From: Pelodera strongyloides
Taxonomy: Eukaryota; Nematoda; Chromadorea; Rhabditida; Rhabditidae
Length of the DNA stretch: 64,000 nt
NCBI GenBank assembly: GCA_036852015.1
Contig: JAANDG010000224.1
Coordinates: 62,001 to 126,000, forward strand
Direction: 5' to 3'
In this document: piece by piece, positions 49,680-61,275 of the stretch
How positions within the stretch are numbered: position 1 is the first letter of the stretch
Layout of the letters: the number at the start of each line of letters is the position of its first letter
Notes under the pieces: generated by a model
Told to the model about the DNA's origin: nothing
What the model saw: the letters and a program-made list of their open reading frames with translations, nothing else
The model's database searches: none
Position numbers and translations under genes: made by a program

Positions 49680-49960
49680 ATAGTGCAGAACACAATCCAC
49701 ACTGATAATAATTTGTTGGGTTTGGTTAGCCTCTCATCTCTTGTCAAAGTCAATGTAGCGAATTTGCTTATTTCTTCTATCGGTCTAATTGTGTTGCTTA
49801 CTTCATTTGGGCACACTAACAATAAGTACAAATTATTGCATTTTTCATTGATCACCCATCCATTCTAGTCAAATAGTTAATCGATGTCATCAATTCCATT
49901 TACTTTATACTTTATTAATAATCAGTTAATAACCCCCCCCCCCTCGTCTTTCTATTTTTT

Positions 49961-50141
49961 TTAAGCGAAATACCGGCCTGTTTTTGAAACGCTTCGAGTA
50001 CATCAGCATTATTAAGCAGCATATGCAAATGAACATAAATTAGAATAAAATAGCGAGCTAAATTCGAGCAAATGAGCATAAATTCGTAAGAATTCAGTTA
50101 TCCACGATGTGTTTCAAAAACCGGCCGGTAATTCGCTTTAA
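49961..50141. repeat. Family A MITE copy 10
   Basis: Full copy, TTAA on both ends. Confidence 0.85.
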
Positions 50142-50389
50142 GGGGCTGGGCATATCCCTTTATATTATTTACATAACATAGACTCAACTCAACAAGGATA
50201 AATAATGTAAAATGGAGGGATAGTAACCGTAGTATACGTAAACTTATTTTATAACGAAGATGCCAATTTCCCATTTCCCCTTATTTTGCCAACGAAATAA
50301 GGCGTGGATATTCCGCTATACTCGCGGACGTCGAGTAGACGTCGGCGGAAGGCGGTTTCACCAAAATTTGCCTTTACGTAGGAAACGGG

Positions 50390-50540
50390 CCATCCCATTT
50401 GGGGACCACTTAGTAACCATGTGGTGACCAACTTTCATCGAACACCTTCATCACCAAATGGTCACGAACCAGTCACCAAATGGTTTTTTTTGTAAAAACC
50501 ATTTGGTGACGGGCCAAAGGTAGTGGTTTCGGCAATTGTT
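50390..50540. repeat. ACCATTTGGTGAC repeat, copy 2
   Basis: CCATTTGGGGACCACTTAGT and GGTCACGAACCAGTCACCAA blocks. Confidence 0.6.
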
Positions 50541-50886
50541 TCGTTCTCCTATATATGGTTCAAGTAACGGCTTATAGTAGAAACTCGATAGAGCTTTGAA
50601 CGAGCGCAAACGTTTTACCCAAACAAAAAAAGTCCCTTTTTTACCACTTATTAATTGTAAGATCATAAATTAAAATAGAAAATTTCGGTGAAAGACCTAC
50701 CCCTCCACCCCCTTTACGTGTATAATATATTCGAGTATGTGATGTGCCTTTTGTATGTAATGTTTAATAAAGTATTATTTAACTGTGTTTTAATTATTTC
50801 AATTATTTATTAAATATGTGCAAAGTAACGCATACATAAATGACACAATTAAAAATTATCGCACAAACGCACAATATTGATTATAT

Positions 50887-51055
50887 ATAAAGCGAAATAC
50901 CGGCCGGTTTTTGAAACACATTGAGTTGACCAGCATTCTTGTGCAGCTTATGCAAATAAACACAAATTAGAAAAAAATGAGCTAAATTCGAGTAAATTAG
51001 CATAAATACGAAAGAATTCAGATGCCAACGAGGCGTTTCAAATTTCGCTTCAAAG
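50887..51055. repeat. Family A MITE copy 11, right arm shortened
   Basis: Abuts the CAAAGGGTCAGGC palindrome at 51051. Confidence 0.75.
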
Positions 51056-51443
51056 GGTCAGGCTCATTTGAAATGACCCCTATTTTTGATGATTCTATCT
51101 GATTCTCCATGTCAAATGTAGTAGGATCTAATATTTTTAAGCTCAAAATTCACAAACTATTCAGCAATTTACCATGGTCAGTCATACCCAAATATCTATC
51201 GCAGTTGGCACGCCCATTCGCGCTGATTGGTCAATATCGCAATTGCCACGCTCAATAGAGCTCATTGCCCAATTAGCGCAAAGAGGCGTGCAACTGTATG
51301 ACTGGCCATGGTAAATTGCTAAATACTGCGTGAATTTTGCGCTTGAAAATTAGAAAAATAACGTATCCTATACTATATTTGACATGGAGAATCAGATGGA
51401 ATCATCAAAAATAGGGGTCATTTGAAATGGGCCTGACCCTTTG
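51051..51443. repeat. Palindrome CAAAGGGTCAGGCTCATTTG
   Basis: Inverted arms of about 190 bp with the block AAATGACCCCTATTTTTGATG. It ends 21 bp downstream of the PPxY gene stop codon. Confidence 0.8.
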
Positions 51444-51463
51444 ACCAGCTACAGTCCAAGCAC

Positions 51464-54035
51464 TCACAAAGCACCAATTCCACCCAAAATCACAAGGAAA
51501 AGTATCAACGGCAGGATGACTGTTAAAACAATTACGGCGTACAATCTTCTCTTATTCTCCCACAGACGCGTTGAGAAACTTTGCTTCGGTGTAGTTGTAG
51601 TTCTTCTTATTACATAGCGCTGACGAACACGAACCTGCCGTCGTGACACTAAAGCATAACTCGTGACACGGAAATATAACTCGTGACACGGAAATATAAC
51701 TCGTGACACCATAATATAGATAGTGACATTAAAATATAACTCGTGACACTAAAATATGAATCGTGACACTAAAATATAAATCGTGACACTAAAATATAAA
51801 CCGTGACACTAAAATATAACTCCTGACACTAAAATATAAATCGTGACACTAACATATAAATACTTTTTATTCTTCAGCACATGTATTTCGAGAAATAACC
51901 ATTTTGCCGTGCCACATGTTGTATTTACTGCTCAGAAACGCATTTTCAAGCTCAAACTGCGGTACATTTCAGAGGAGCTCATTCGTGAATATCTTCCCCA
52001 ATTTTGCATTTTAAATAATACGGTTGGAACAACCATGTTTCAGCAGTCTGGGAGATTTATCACAGAAAAATTGGGGAAAACTTTTTTTTACGTGGGCCTG
52101 TGCCTTAAAAGAGATAGCTGTTAAGCTGGGTTTGAAACATAAATTGAGCTCGGTATTCTCATATCGTATATGCAAATCACTGCACGATACTGCACGATTT
52201 TGTATTCTAACAATATTCATTTGCATAGAATACCAATCAAAACCCGGCAGTCTTTAAAGCGAAATGCTAGCCTCTTTGGAAAATTTGCATATGATAAGCA
52301 AATCCTATGTATCCTATGCTAATTTTGTACGATTGCCGTGGACGATCGTACAAAATTAGCATAGGATACATAGGATTTGCTCATCATATGCAAATTTTCC
52401 AACGGGGCTAGCATTTCGCTTTAAAGCCGTATTGTACCTACTTTGGGTAATTTGCATATGATAGAATTTCCTATGTATCCAATGCAAATTTTTGGCGCCC
52501 GTCTAAAGCTTTCAACACCAAATTAACTAGTATACATAGGAAATTCGTTCGTACGCAAAACACACCTCGGTGTTGTTTAATAAATAAATAAATGTGTCAT
52601 ATAATAAGATTCTTACATGCGACTGACGACGGTCTAGGCTGAGGTCGAGCTCGCTGTCTCCTCGTTTGTTCCATTTCTCCGCTTCCAGTTTCTCCTCCTC
52701 GGGGGGTATAAGGAGGTGGAGGTGATCCCTCCAACCGTTCTATTCCCATAACAGACTGATGAACAGGAGGAGCCGTCGGAGTGGTTATCCATGCTGTACG
52801 CGGAGGGCTTGCAACACTGGCAACCTAAATAAAAGGATGTTTTTTTCTGTGGGCCAGCCCATTTGGTGACCACTTCATGATCCTGTGCGGACCATATTTC
52901 ATCGAAAATCAGTCAAGCACTGGTCACTAAATCGTCTCACGAATAGAAGAAATTGTTGTCCATGGCGGCCGTGCGATGCGTATTCGCGAAAGTAAACAAA
53001 GCCGTGGAGCTGACTAGCTGTGATACTCGTGGACAGGAGTAGGCCTTCCCGCTTATTTACTAAATAAATGAATAAATAAATAAATAAATAAATCACCTGA
53101 TATCCGTGGCCAAAACTGGTCGATTGTCGTGTGGAGCACGTCTGGGACGTCAGAGGATAGATCGCCACGGGCCTGACCGCATTCGCTGGTGGGACATAGT
53201 GGGAGGAACAAGCGGGGAATGCTGTAATAATAATAATAATAAATATAAAATTAACACATTCACTTAAAGCAAAATACCGGCCGGTTTTTGAAACGCATCG
53301 TGTACAACTGAATTCGTACGTATTATACGTATCCTTTTTACTCGATTTTAGCTCGATTTATTATTCTAATTTATGCTCATTTGCATAAGCTGCATTAGAA
53401 TGCTGTTGTACACGATGTGTTTCAAAAACCGGCCGGTATTTCGCTTTAAGTGTTCAAAGTGCAGAGGCGTATCACATTAATTCCAGCTTAACACAAATTT
53501 GTCGGTATTGCGCAAGATTCGAACAGATCCAACGTATTAGATTTTGCAAGAAGGAAACTTTATAGGTCTTGAAGTTTACCGTCTGTTGGTCTGCAAGAAA
53601 ATAAATGCAGAAATATCGTTGCGCAATAGACGTGCATCACAGCAACTGTGTTTTGTTCAAATTATGTGCAGCTGTTAAATCTTAAAGGGAAATAGCTGCC
53701 GGTTTTTGATACACATCGTGTGCCCCAGCATTCTTATGCAGCTTATGCAAATGAACATAATTTAGAATAAAAAATCGAGCTAAATTTGAGAAACCAACTT
53801 TGCATAAATACGTAAGAATTCAGTTGTCCACGATGCGTTTCGAAACCGGCCGGTCTTTCGCTTCAAGTTGGACCAAATAAGATCATTCCCGTCTCCACTG
53901 GGAATTAGGAAGTTGACAAAGTAAATAAGCCTTCCCACCTTGAGGTATTATTCCACGTGAATTCTCCATATTACCCCCTTCCTCCATAGCCCGCACATCG
54001 TATATTGTGAACGCGGAGGCTGTGCCCCGTTCCAT
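51464..54035 (-). CDS. Single-pass protein with PPxY motif and C-terminal anchor (4 exons, 204 aa)
   Basis: Unrecognised family. Exons, in gene order: 54035-53939, 53221-53097, 52824-52617, 51648-51464; phases 1, 0 and 1 agree and the total is 615 nt. An in-frame TAG lies six bases upstream of the ATG (MERGTASAFTIYD), which supports the start. Residues 34-143 are Pro/Ser/Thr-rich and include SPPPPYTP at 108-115, a PPxY motif of the kind bound by WW domains of Nedd4-type ubiquitin ligases. A basic stretch (RLWENKRR) precedes a hydrophobic segment from Leu179 to the C-terminal Leu204. This suggests a cytosolic N-terminus and a tail anchor. The last intron ends in a 20-bp tandem repeat that supplies the 3' splice site. 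I infer an adaptor or trafficking role only from the motif. Confidence 0.7.
51640..51862. repeat. 20-bp minisatellite spanning the last PPxY-gene splice acceptor
   Basis: About eleven copies of TCGTGACACTAAAATATAAA. On the minus strand each reads TTTTAG|TGTCACGA, and the exon starting at 51648 uses the copy nearest the stop. Confidence 0.9.
52254..52424. repeat. Family C palindrome copy 2
   Basis: Same length and structure as the copy at 46779. The loop reads GTACGATTGCCGTGGACGATC. Confidence 0.85.
52845..52945. repeat. ACCATTTGGTGAC repeat, partial copy 4 in PPxY-gene intron 2
   Basis: CCCATTTGGTGACCACTTCA followed by TTTCATCGAAAA; starts about 20 bp from the exon at 52824. Confidence 0.55.
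53264..53449. repeat. Family A MITE in intron 1 of the PPxY gene
   Basis: Full copy, TTAA on both ends. Confidence 0.85.
53692..53866. repeat. Second family A MITE in intron 1 of the PPxY gene
   Basis: Full copy with the right end CTTCAAG. Confidence 0.8.
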
Positions 54036-54303
54036 GACAAACTACAAACTACAATTTAATAACTTATATTACATAAGATACTACAATAAATATGGTAAGT
54101 ATCAATAAGACACATTGAGAAGGCATTCACAACTGATTGAAAATAAATAGTACAGAATGTTGTAAACACAGCTTATAAACATAGAAAAAATGTCTATCTT
54201 ATAATCTGTGAAGGAGAAACTACGTAAACTGCTGATATAGGAGGTTCTAAACACAACTGTTTCTCGTGATTTTACGAAACAAGGTAGCAAGTATTCATTG
54301 CAT

Positions 54304-54425
54304 TTAAAGCGAAATAACAGCCTGTTTTTGAAACGCATGGAGTACACCAGCATTATTATGTATCATATGCAAATGAGCACAATTGATGTTGCTCAGGATG
54401 TATTTCAAAAAGCTGTTTCTAGCTG
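54304..54425. repeat. Family A MITE, decayed
   Basis: Left arm intact; right arm recognisable only as ATTTCAAAAAGCTG. Confidence 0.55.
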
Positions 54426-54429
54426 TAAT

Positions 54430-55100
54430 GCGAGCTAAATTTGCCTTGGAAATCTGCTGCTCTACGGTATACATATACGATGAGCTCATCGGAAGAAAAT
54501 TTCCCCAGGGTGAGTTTAGGTCAATTTAGGTGAAATTTGGTTTGTATATATTGTAATAAAAAGGTTTTATATACATTATGAACGTTTCGTAAATATAGGT
54601 TTACTTTGATGGGCCTGTCCTTTTAACAAAAAACTTCTGCAGTATACCTCTTACGTAGGTATTTAGTAAAGTCAAAGAGCAAAATCAAAAGAAAAGAAAC
54701 AATATCTAATCAGTAAATCAGCAATTCAAATGACGGTACAGCGGAACGGTTCGATAAGAACTCCGTCAACTGGTCAGCCCTTATCATTCAAACTTCAAAC
54801 TTCCACCTTCCATGCGAAACGAGGAACGGAAACACGTATCGGAAAATAGTAAAGTCATTAAAAAGAAACAAAAAAAATTATCGTATAAAAAGTGCTGTTT
54901 TAGGTGTGTGTTTCTGGTCCTTCTGTGCAATTGTTGTTATGCGGTAGTTAGTATAAAGAAGAAACATGAAAAGTTAACATACAAAAGCTTCAATGATCAA
55001 TGCACCATTACGCAAAGCAATCCTTGGTGCTGAACACTTAGAAGACAAGGCATAAACTACACAAGCAAGTGCGTGATGACTTCTGATAACCACTCCTATT
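54430..55100. other. No supported gene
   Basis: AT-rich upstream region of the PPxY gene. A 73-codon hydrophobic ORF at 54812 lacks support. Confidence 0.35.
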
Positions 55101-55103
55101 CTC

Positions 55104-55203
55104 TTGGGGAAAAATTTCCTGGGGGCAGAAAATAGCATTCTAATGTGAGACACGCAGAGAAAAAGACGGGGAATTCCATATGGGGAGTGGTGAATATGAC
55201 CTT
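55104..55203. repeat. GGCCATATTCACCACTC palindrome, partial copy 3
   Basis: Inverted orientation of the same blocks, ending GGGGAGTGGTGAATATGACC. Confidence 0.55.
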
Positions 55204-56240
55204 AGGAATGTGTCCCCCACTTGCCTAGCCTAAAGACGTTCGAGCAATTTGTCACGTCGTCTGTTCATCTACACCAAGGACTTCTACCATCAAGACATAC
55301 GCTTCAAACACTACAGCGAAACGCCCTTGAATAAAGGAGCAGAGCGTAATTTTATTACATCGAAGTAGTCGCCAGTGTTCCGAAAGCAAAGAAGACAACA
55401 AGAACAAGACCAAAAAGTCTTCCATTTTCAACAATATATCAATTGCACAGTGTCAATCTCAATGCTAATCTTATCGGTCAGTTTGCGTTTGTGTTCGTTT
55501 TTCTTCATCCTCGGATGCACACCTTTTGGTGTATTTAATAAATAAATAACTAAATATCAATGGCTGTTCAGCTCACAAAAAATAATAATAACAATAATAT
55601 TTTATTTCCAGTTGCATCGATTCTTTCAGTTGATAAAGGGTGATAATACTGTAAATGGAAAAATCAAAGAAAAGAGAAAGTAGTAAAGCCACTATAAATC
55701 CATTAAAAATAACCGTAGGGGTAAATGAAAGTAAAAAAGGGTGATAACGTAACATAACGTTTATGCGGAGTAGTTGTACGTAGTATATATTCAGGAATTG
55801 GCTACCCAGTAATAGGTGCATGTGTCCCAACCCCAACGTTACATTAACATATAAATAATCTGCGTATGTGAAAAGACAATAATAGGGTCGAAATAACTTC
55901 CCCCAGTCGTAAATCAAGCTCAATGATTCAAAAACCAATAGGATCATGTCAAGTTCACTTCTCAAATGCAAACTAATGAACGCTTCTCAATGCTACCGTT
56001 CATTGTTATCTCCTCAAAAAAGGCTTCACTTTTCAATTAATATTACCTCTTTAATAGTGAATTTTACTGCACATGCCACTTCGTACTCGTTATCTATATT
56101 CTACTTTTACTGCGTTATGGTCTGCGTCTGCTACGATTGATTACGAAAATCATAGCTGTGGAAAAGGGGGCATCAAAGTTCGTTTACAGGGTTCTATGGC
56201 GAAGATCCGTAAAACAGTAAAACGCAACATGAACTAAATC
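55204..56240. other. Probable retroposon relic and AT-rich DNA
   Basis: 55225-55550 starts with the TTGCCTAGCCTAAAGACG tail motif and ends in ACACCTTTTGGTGT and TTTAATAAATAAATAA, a hairpin plus AATAA tail also seen at 52563-52600. The 132-codon minus ORF at 55573-55971 is AT-driven. Confidence 0.4.
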
Positions 56241-56243
56241 AAC

Positions 56244-56838
56244 TTAAAGGGTGAGGTCCACCTCAGAAAACAAAAAAGTTATTATTTTTATTAGATTCCC
56301 CGTGTATGTATCTACCAGAATCACTAAAACAAATTTGACAGTACATTATTTCCAACGAAATATGAGCAAAAAATGATCCAGCTTGAGTACCTCGGATTAC
56401 GGTGGTAGCCTGGTATCCTTTTTACGTTGGTTGCGAAGCAAATTTTTTTTTGAAAAATTTTCGAAAAAAAATTACAAACAAAAAATATGTTCTAAAATAA
56501 CTACAACGCAATACAAATGACGAAGACGGGATTAATTGTGCTTTGTTTAGCTTGGCAAAAAAATAAAACGCATGGTTTTAAAAAAGCGACAAACGCACAG
56601 CCATAATCCCGCCATTTCATTGTCCCCTAACAACGGTAGCGAGAGCGCGGTTTATCACCGCACCACACCCCATCGACGCCTATCGTAATAATGGTACTGG
56701 AGGGCTATTTTTTGCTCCATATTTCGTTGGAAATAATTTTCTGCCAGATTTGTTTTAGTTATTCTGGTAGATACAGACACGGGAAATCTAATAAAACTAA
56801 TAACTTTTTTATTTTCTGAGGTGGACCTCACCCTTTAA
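56244..56838. repeat. TTAA palindrome AAGGGTGAGGTCCACCTCAG (595 bp)
   Basis: Inverted arms include TTATTAGATTCCCGTGT-like blocks. The central loop holds runs of A and a GC-rich core. Confidence 0.85.
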
Positions 56839-56839
56839 G

Positions 56840-56990
56840 TTTTAAACGCATCGTGGACATCTTTTCTTGCGTATTTATGCTAAGCTACTCGAATTTAGCT
56901 CGATTTTTTATTCTAATTTATGTTCATTTGCATAAGCTGCATGAGAATACTCGATGTGTTTCAGAAACCGGCCGGTATCTCACTTCAAAG
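56840..56990. repeat. Family A MITE joined to a TTAA palindrome
   Basis: The left arm lacks its tip; the body abuts the element ending at 56838. Confidence 0.75.
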
Positions 56991-57144
56991 AAAGCAAGTT
57001 CACAAGCTAACTAAAAATAAATGAGAATATATACGAATATCATTTATGCATGGTATGATGTATCATGTGGTCAGAATTAAAAACCATGGGTGCCAGTCCT
57101 TCCTCAATATTCCAAACTTCTTGTAGTTTCTTACAATTAAAAAC

Positions 57145-57300
57145 AAGTTTCATCGAAAACCGCCATCAGATGGTCACCAAATGGTCACGAAAAGTCACGA
57201 ACCAGTCATCAAAAGGTTTTTCTTCCCAGTAAAAACCATTTGATGATGGGCCAACGATGGTTTTTCTGTGGTTTCGGCAATTATTTCGTTTTCCTGTGTA
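57145..57300. repeat. ACCATTTGGTGAC repeat, copy 3
   Basis: GGTCACCAAATGGTCACGAA and CGGCAATTATTTCGTTTTCC, the latter shared with the copy near 50530. Confidence 0.6.
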
Positions 57301-57722
57301 TGCAACAACCAGATTTCCACAACAAAAATTTGAATCTTTATTGCTATCGTTGATCAGGAATATTAATTTACAGGCATATCTAATTGCATATCTATGAGTT
57401 TTTTCACGGAACGCTGGGAGCTTTATCTCGCGAACCTTTTCTGCCATCTCGCTTTTTCTGAACCTTTTCTGCCAGCTATAGATGTTATACAAATCGCCCT
57501 ATGACAAAAACTCCCGGCCACCGAAATGTACGAGAGAGGACTGTGGACGATTCCTAGGATAAAACAGAGGTTCACTCAATTATTTGGCTTTGCCTTTGTC
57601 CTCTTAACAGTACTAACTGGTTCGTTTTTGGTTATTATACGTGGATTTGATATTTGATTTCACTTCAGAAGCTGTTCCGTTTTATATTAAACTGCCAAAA
57701 TTCGTTTTCCACATGTGGTAAA

Positions 57723-57746
57723 ATGTTCAAGGTCTTTATTGTTCTG
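57723..57746 (+). other. Possible first coding exon of the sulfotransferase gene
   Basis: ATG followed by FKVFIVL and a strong GTGAGT donor. This would be the start of a signal peptide or anchor. It ends in phase 0 while the exon at 61276 needs phase 1, so at least one unseen exon would have to lie between, where the satellite sits. Confidence 0.2.
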
Positions 57747-57779
57747 GTGAGTATCTTTTCGAGTACTTGAGGTAATATA

Positions 57780-57985
57780 TGAATATCTTATTACGTGCTA
57801 CGACTATGTCCGCCTTCACGCGGTGTAGCACGACAGTCCAAGGACTGCAAAGGACATCAACACACCTACTCCGGACACCAGTTCGGAAGATCACTCGCGA
57901 GATCAGGCCTCTTATAGCCCATCTCGCGAGGATGAACAACCACGCTGGCTGCCTCCGGCAAAAACAACAACAACAACAATATCTT
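57780..57985 (+). repeat. Possible LINE/SINE 3' end with CAA tail
   Basis: A GC-richer stretch with a CTCGCGAG repeat ends in CCTCCGGC followed by (AACA)n. That ending is typical of a retroposon tail. Overlapping ORFs on both strands are probably incidental. Confidence 0.4.
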
Positions 57986-58080
57986 ATTACCAGCCTGACG
58001 CGCCTTTCCATACATATGAAACGTCTGTAACGCAGGTTTACGAATGAGCATACATAGTTATTTTACATGCGAATAGTCTA

Positions 58081-60361
58081 AGTTGAGCTGCGGCACTCTT
58101 TTAATCCAAAACAGAACAATTTATTCGAATTCTACTTCCGTCAACGTGAGTGCTAACGCGCGCTACAGTACTCTTTTATATAATCTTATTATATAAATGA
58201 GTAACTGCAGTGTGTGTGTGTGCGTTACGGAAGTTCTATTAGAATAAAATGTTCCTCAGTGGGTTGGGTGCCGAGCTCAATCGAATCTCAAAAAAAATGA
58301 GAGTAGTCTAATAAGTTGAGCTGCGGCACTCTTTTAATCCAAAGCAGAACAATTTATTCGAATTCTACTTCCGTCAACGTGAGTGCTAACGCGCGCTACA
58401 GTACTCTTTTATATAATCTTATTATATAAATGAGTAACTGCAGTGTGTGTGTGTGCGTTACGGAAGTTCTATTAGAATAAAATGTTCCTCAGTGGGTTGG
58501 GTGCCGAGCTCAATCGAATCTCAAAAAAAATGAGAGTAGTCTAATAAGTTGAGCTGCGGCACTCTTTTAATCCAAAGCAGAACAATTTATTCGAATTCTA
58601 CTTCCGTCAACGTGAGTGCTAACGCGCGCTACAGTACTCTTTTATATAATCTTATTATATAAATGAGTAACTGCAGTGTGTGTGTGTGCGTTACGGAAGT
58701 TCTATTAGAATAAAATGTTCCTCAGTGGGTTGGGTGCCGAGCTCAATCGAATCTCAAAAAAAATGAGAGTAGTCTAATAAGTTGAGCTGCGGCACTCTTT
58801 TAATCCAAAGCGAACAATTTATTCGAATTATACTTCCGTAACGTGAGTGCTAACGCGCGCTACAGTTACTCTTTTATATAATCTTATTTATAAATGAGTA
58901 ACTGCAGTGTGGGTGTGTGCGTTACGGAAGTTCTATTAGAATAAAATGTTCCTCAGTGGGTTGGGTGCCGAGCTCAATCGAATCTCAAAAAAATGAGAGT
59001 AGTCTAATAAGTTGAGCTGCGGCACTCTTTTAATCCAAAGCAGAACAATTTATTCGAATTCTACTTCCGTAACGTGAGTGCTAACGCGCGCTACAGTACT
59101 CTTTTATATAATCTTATTATATAATGAGTAACTGCAGTGGTGTGTGTGCGTTACGGAAGTTCTATTAGAATAAAATGTTCCTCAGTGGGTTGGGTGCCGA
59201 GCTCAATCGAATCTCAAAAAAAATGAGAGTAGTCTAATAAGTTGAGCTGCGGCACTCTTTTATATCCAAAGCGAACATTTATTCGAATTCTACTTCCGTC
59301 AACGTGAGTGCTAACGCGCGCTACAGTACTCTTTTATATAATCTTATTATATAAATGAGTAACTGCAGTGTGTGTGTGTGCGTTACGGAAGTTCTATTAG
59401 AATAAAATGTTCCTCAGTGGGTTGGGTGCCGAGCTCAATCGAATCTCAAAAAAATGAGAGTAGTCTAATAAGTTGAGCTGCGGCACTCTTTTATATCCAA
59501 AGCAGAACAATTATTCGAATTCTACTTCCGTCAACGTGAGTGCTAACGCGCGCTACAGTACTCTTTTATAATCTTATATATAAATGAGTAACTGCAGTGT
59601 GTGTGTGTGCGTTACGGAAGTTCTATTAGAATAAAATGTTCCTCAGTGGGTTGGGTGCCGAGCTCAATCGAATCTCAAAAAAAATGAGAGTAGTCTAATA
59701 AGTTGAGCTGCGGCACTCTTTTAATCCAAAGCGAACAATTTATTCGAATTCTACTTCCGTCAACGTGAGTGCTAACGCGCGCTACAGTACTCTTTTATAT
59801 AATCTTATTATATAAATGAGTAACTGGCAGTGTGTGTGTGTGCGTTACGGAAGTCTATTAGAATAAAATGTTCCTCAGTGGGTTGGGTGCCGAGCTCAAT
59901 CGAATCTCAAAAAAATGAGAGTAGTCTAATAAGTTGAGCTGCGGCACTCTTTTAATCCAAAGCAGAACAATTTATTCGAATTCTACTTCCGTCAACGTGA
60001 GTGCTAACGCGCGCTACAGTACTCTTTTATATAATCTTATTATATAAATGAGTAACTGCAGTGTGTGTGTGTGCGTTACGGAAGTTCTATTAGAATAAAA
60101 TGTTCCTTTCAGTGGGTTGGGTGCCGAGCTCAATCGAATCTCAAAAAAAATGATAGTCTAATAAGAGTGCGGCACTCTTTTAATCCAAAGCAGAACAATT
60201 TATTTCCTTCCGTCAACGTGAGTGCTAACGCGCGCTACAGTACTCTTTTATATAATCTTATTATATAAATGAGTAACTGCAGTGTGTGTGTGTGCGTTAC
60301 GGAAGTTCTATTAGAATAAAATGTTCCTCAGTGGGTTGGGTGCCGAGCTCAATCGAATCTC
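58081..60361 (+). repeat. Satellite, ten tandem units of 230-233 bp
   Basis: Units begin GTTGAGCTGCGGCACTC at about 58082, 58315, 58548, 58781, 59011, 59241, 59472, 59702, 59933 and 60163. Each unit carries an internal inverted repeat (ACTTCCGT-AACG and CGTTACGGAAGT) and a GTGTGTGTGTG run. Units differ only by small indels. A GC hairpin module follows at about 60444. Confidence 0.95.
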
Positions 60362-61275
60362 ATTATGCAAAAGAACAAATTCGTGATTGTCTCCTCTCCA
60401 TTCGCAAAATTTTCCATCTGCGTTTTAGACGTTGTATAAGTATGGAGGACGCCTCAGGCGGTGTAACCGTCTGGGGGCTGCGACTCATATAAATTGTTCA
60501 AGACGTCACTAAGAAATTCAATTGTTAGTGAATTGATGCACGCATCTTAATGTGCTAATAACTAATAACTATTTAAACGTTATGCAAAATAAAGGGAGAG
60601 AGAAAAGAGTGAGAGGGAAGAGAGAGAAGAGAGAGAGAGAAGAGAGAGAGAGAGAGATGTACAGCGTGATGCAAATCTCGAAGGGCATCTACTTTACTTC
60701 AGTAACACAACACAGTAAACCAAGGCATTTTAAACCTCTTTTTAGCGTTTTGTCGCCACAATAAGTATTATTGGTCTTTCGTTCACTTATGTATCACAAC
60801 GAGCTGCTGGTAAGTCTAATATTTATGTTTAAACGCTCAACTGTTTATTAGACTCTAAGAAAGTGCGCAACGCCATAAGAGACGATAATTGGAAGAAGAC
60901 AATTAGAAAGAGAGGATAATTAGCTTTTAGGAGATATGCTAAGTGCACATTATCCAGTTATTGCCTAGTGAGATAGTGAGAATACCTTGTCGATTGAGCA
61001 CTTAGCTTCCACTTAGAAGCACTTCTAACTATAAGGTACCTGGGAGGTTACAATTGAAATAGTCCACGTAAACACATAAACTTTTCGATGTTTTGACGAG
61101 GCAATGATTTACGCTGTGGTTTTTTTTTCTGAGGTAATGTACTTTCTTTGAGGGTCACATAAATGTGTTTAAGATAATTGAAGCTACAGCCATTCAATTG
61201 TGGCTGAATATATTTCATCATAATTATGCGCACATTTTAATGTGTCAATAAATATTTAATATTTAATTTTCGCAG

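Noticed and set aside
55573..55971. 132-codon hydrophobic minus-strand ORF
   Set aside because: AT-rich composition, no splice or domain support.
58081..60361. CRISPR-like regular repeat
   Set aside because: Units are contiguous with no spacers; this is a eukaryotic satellite.
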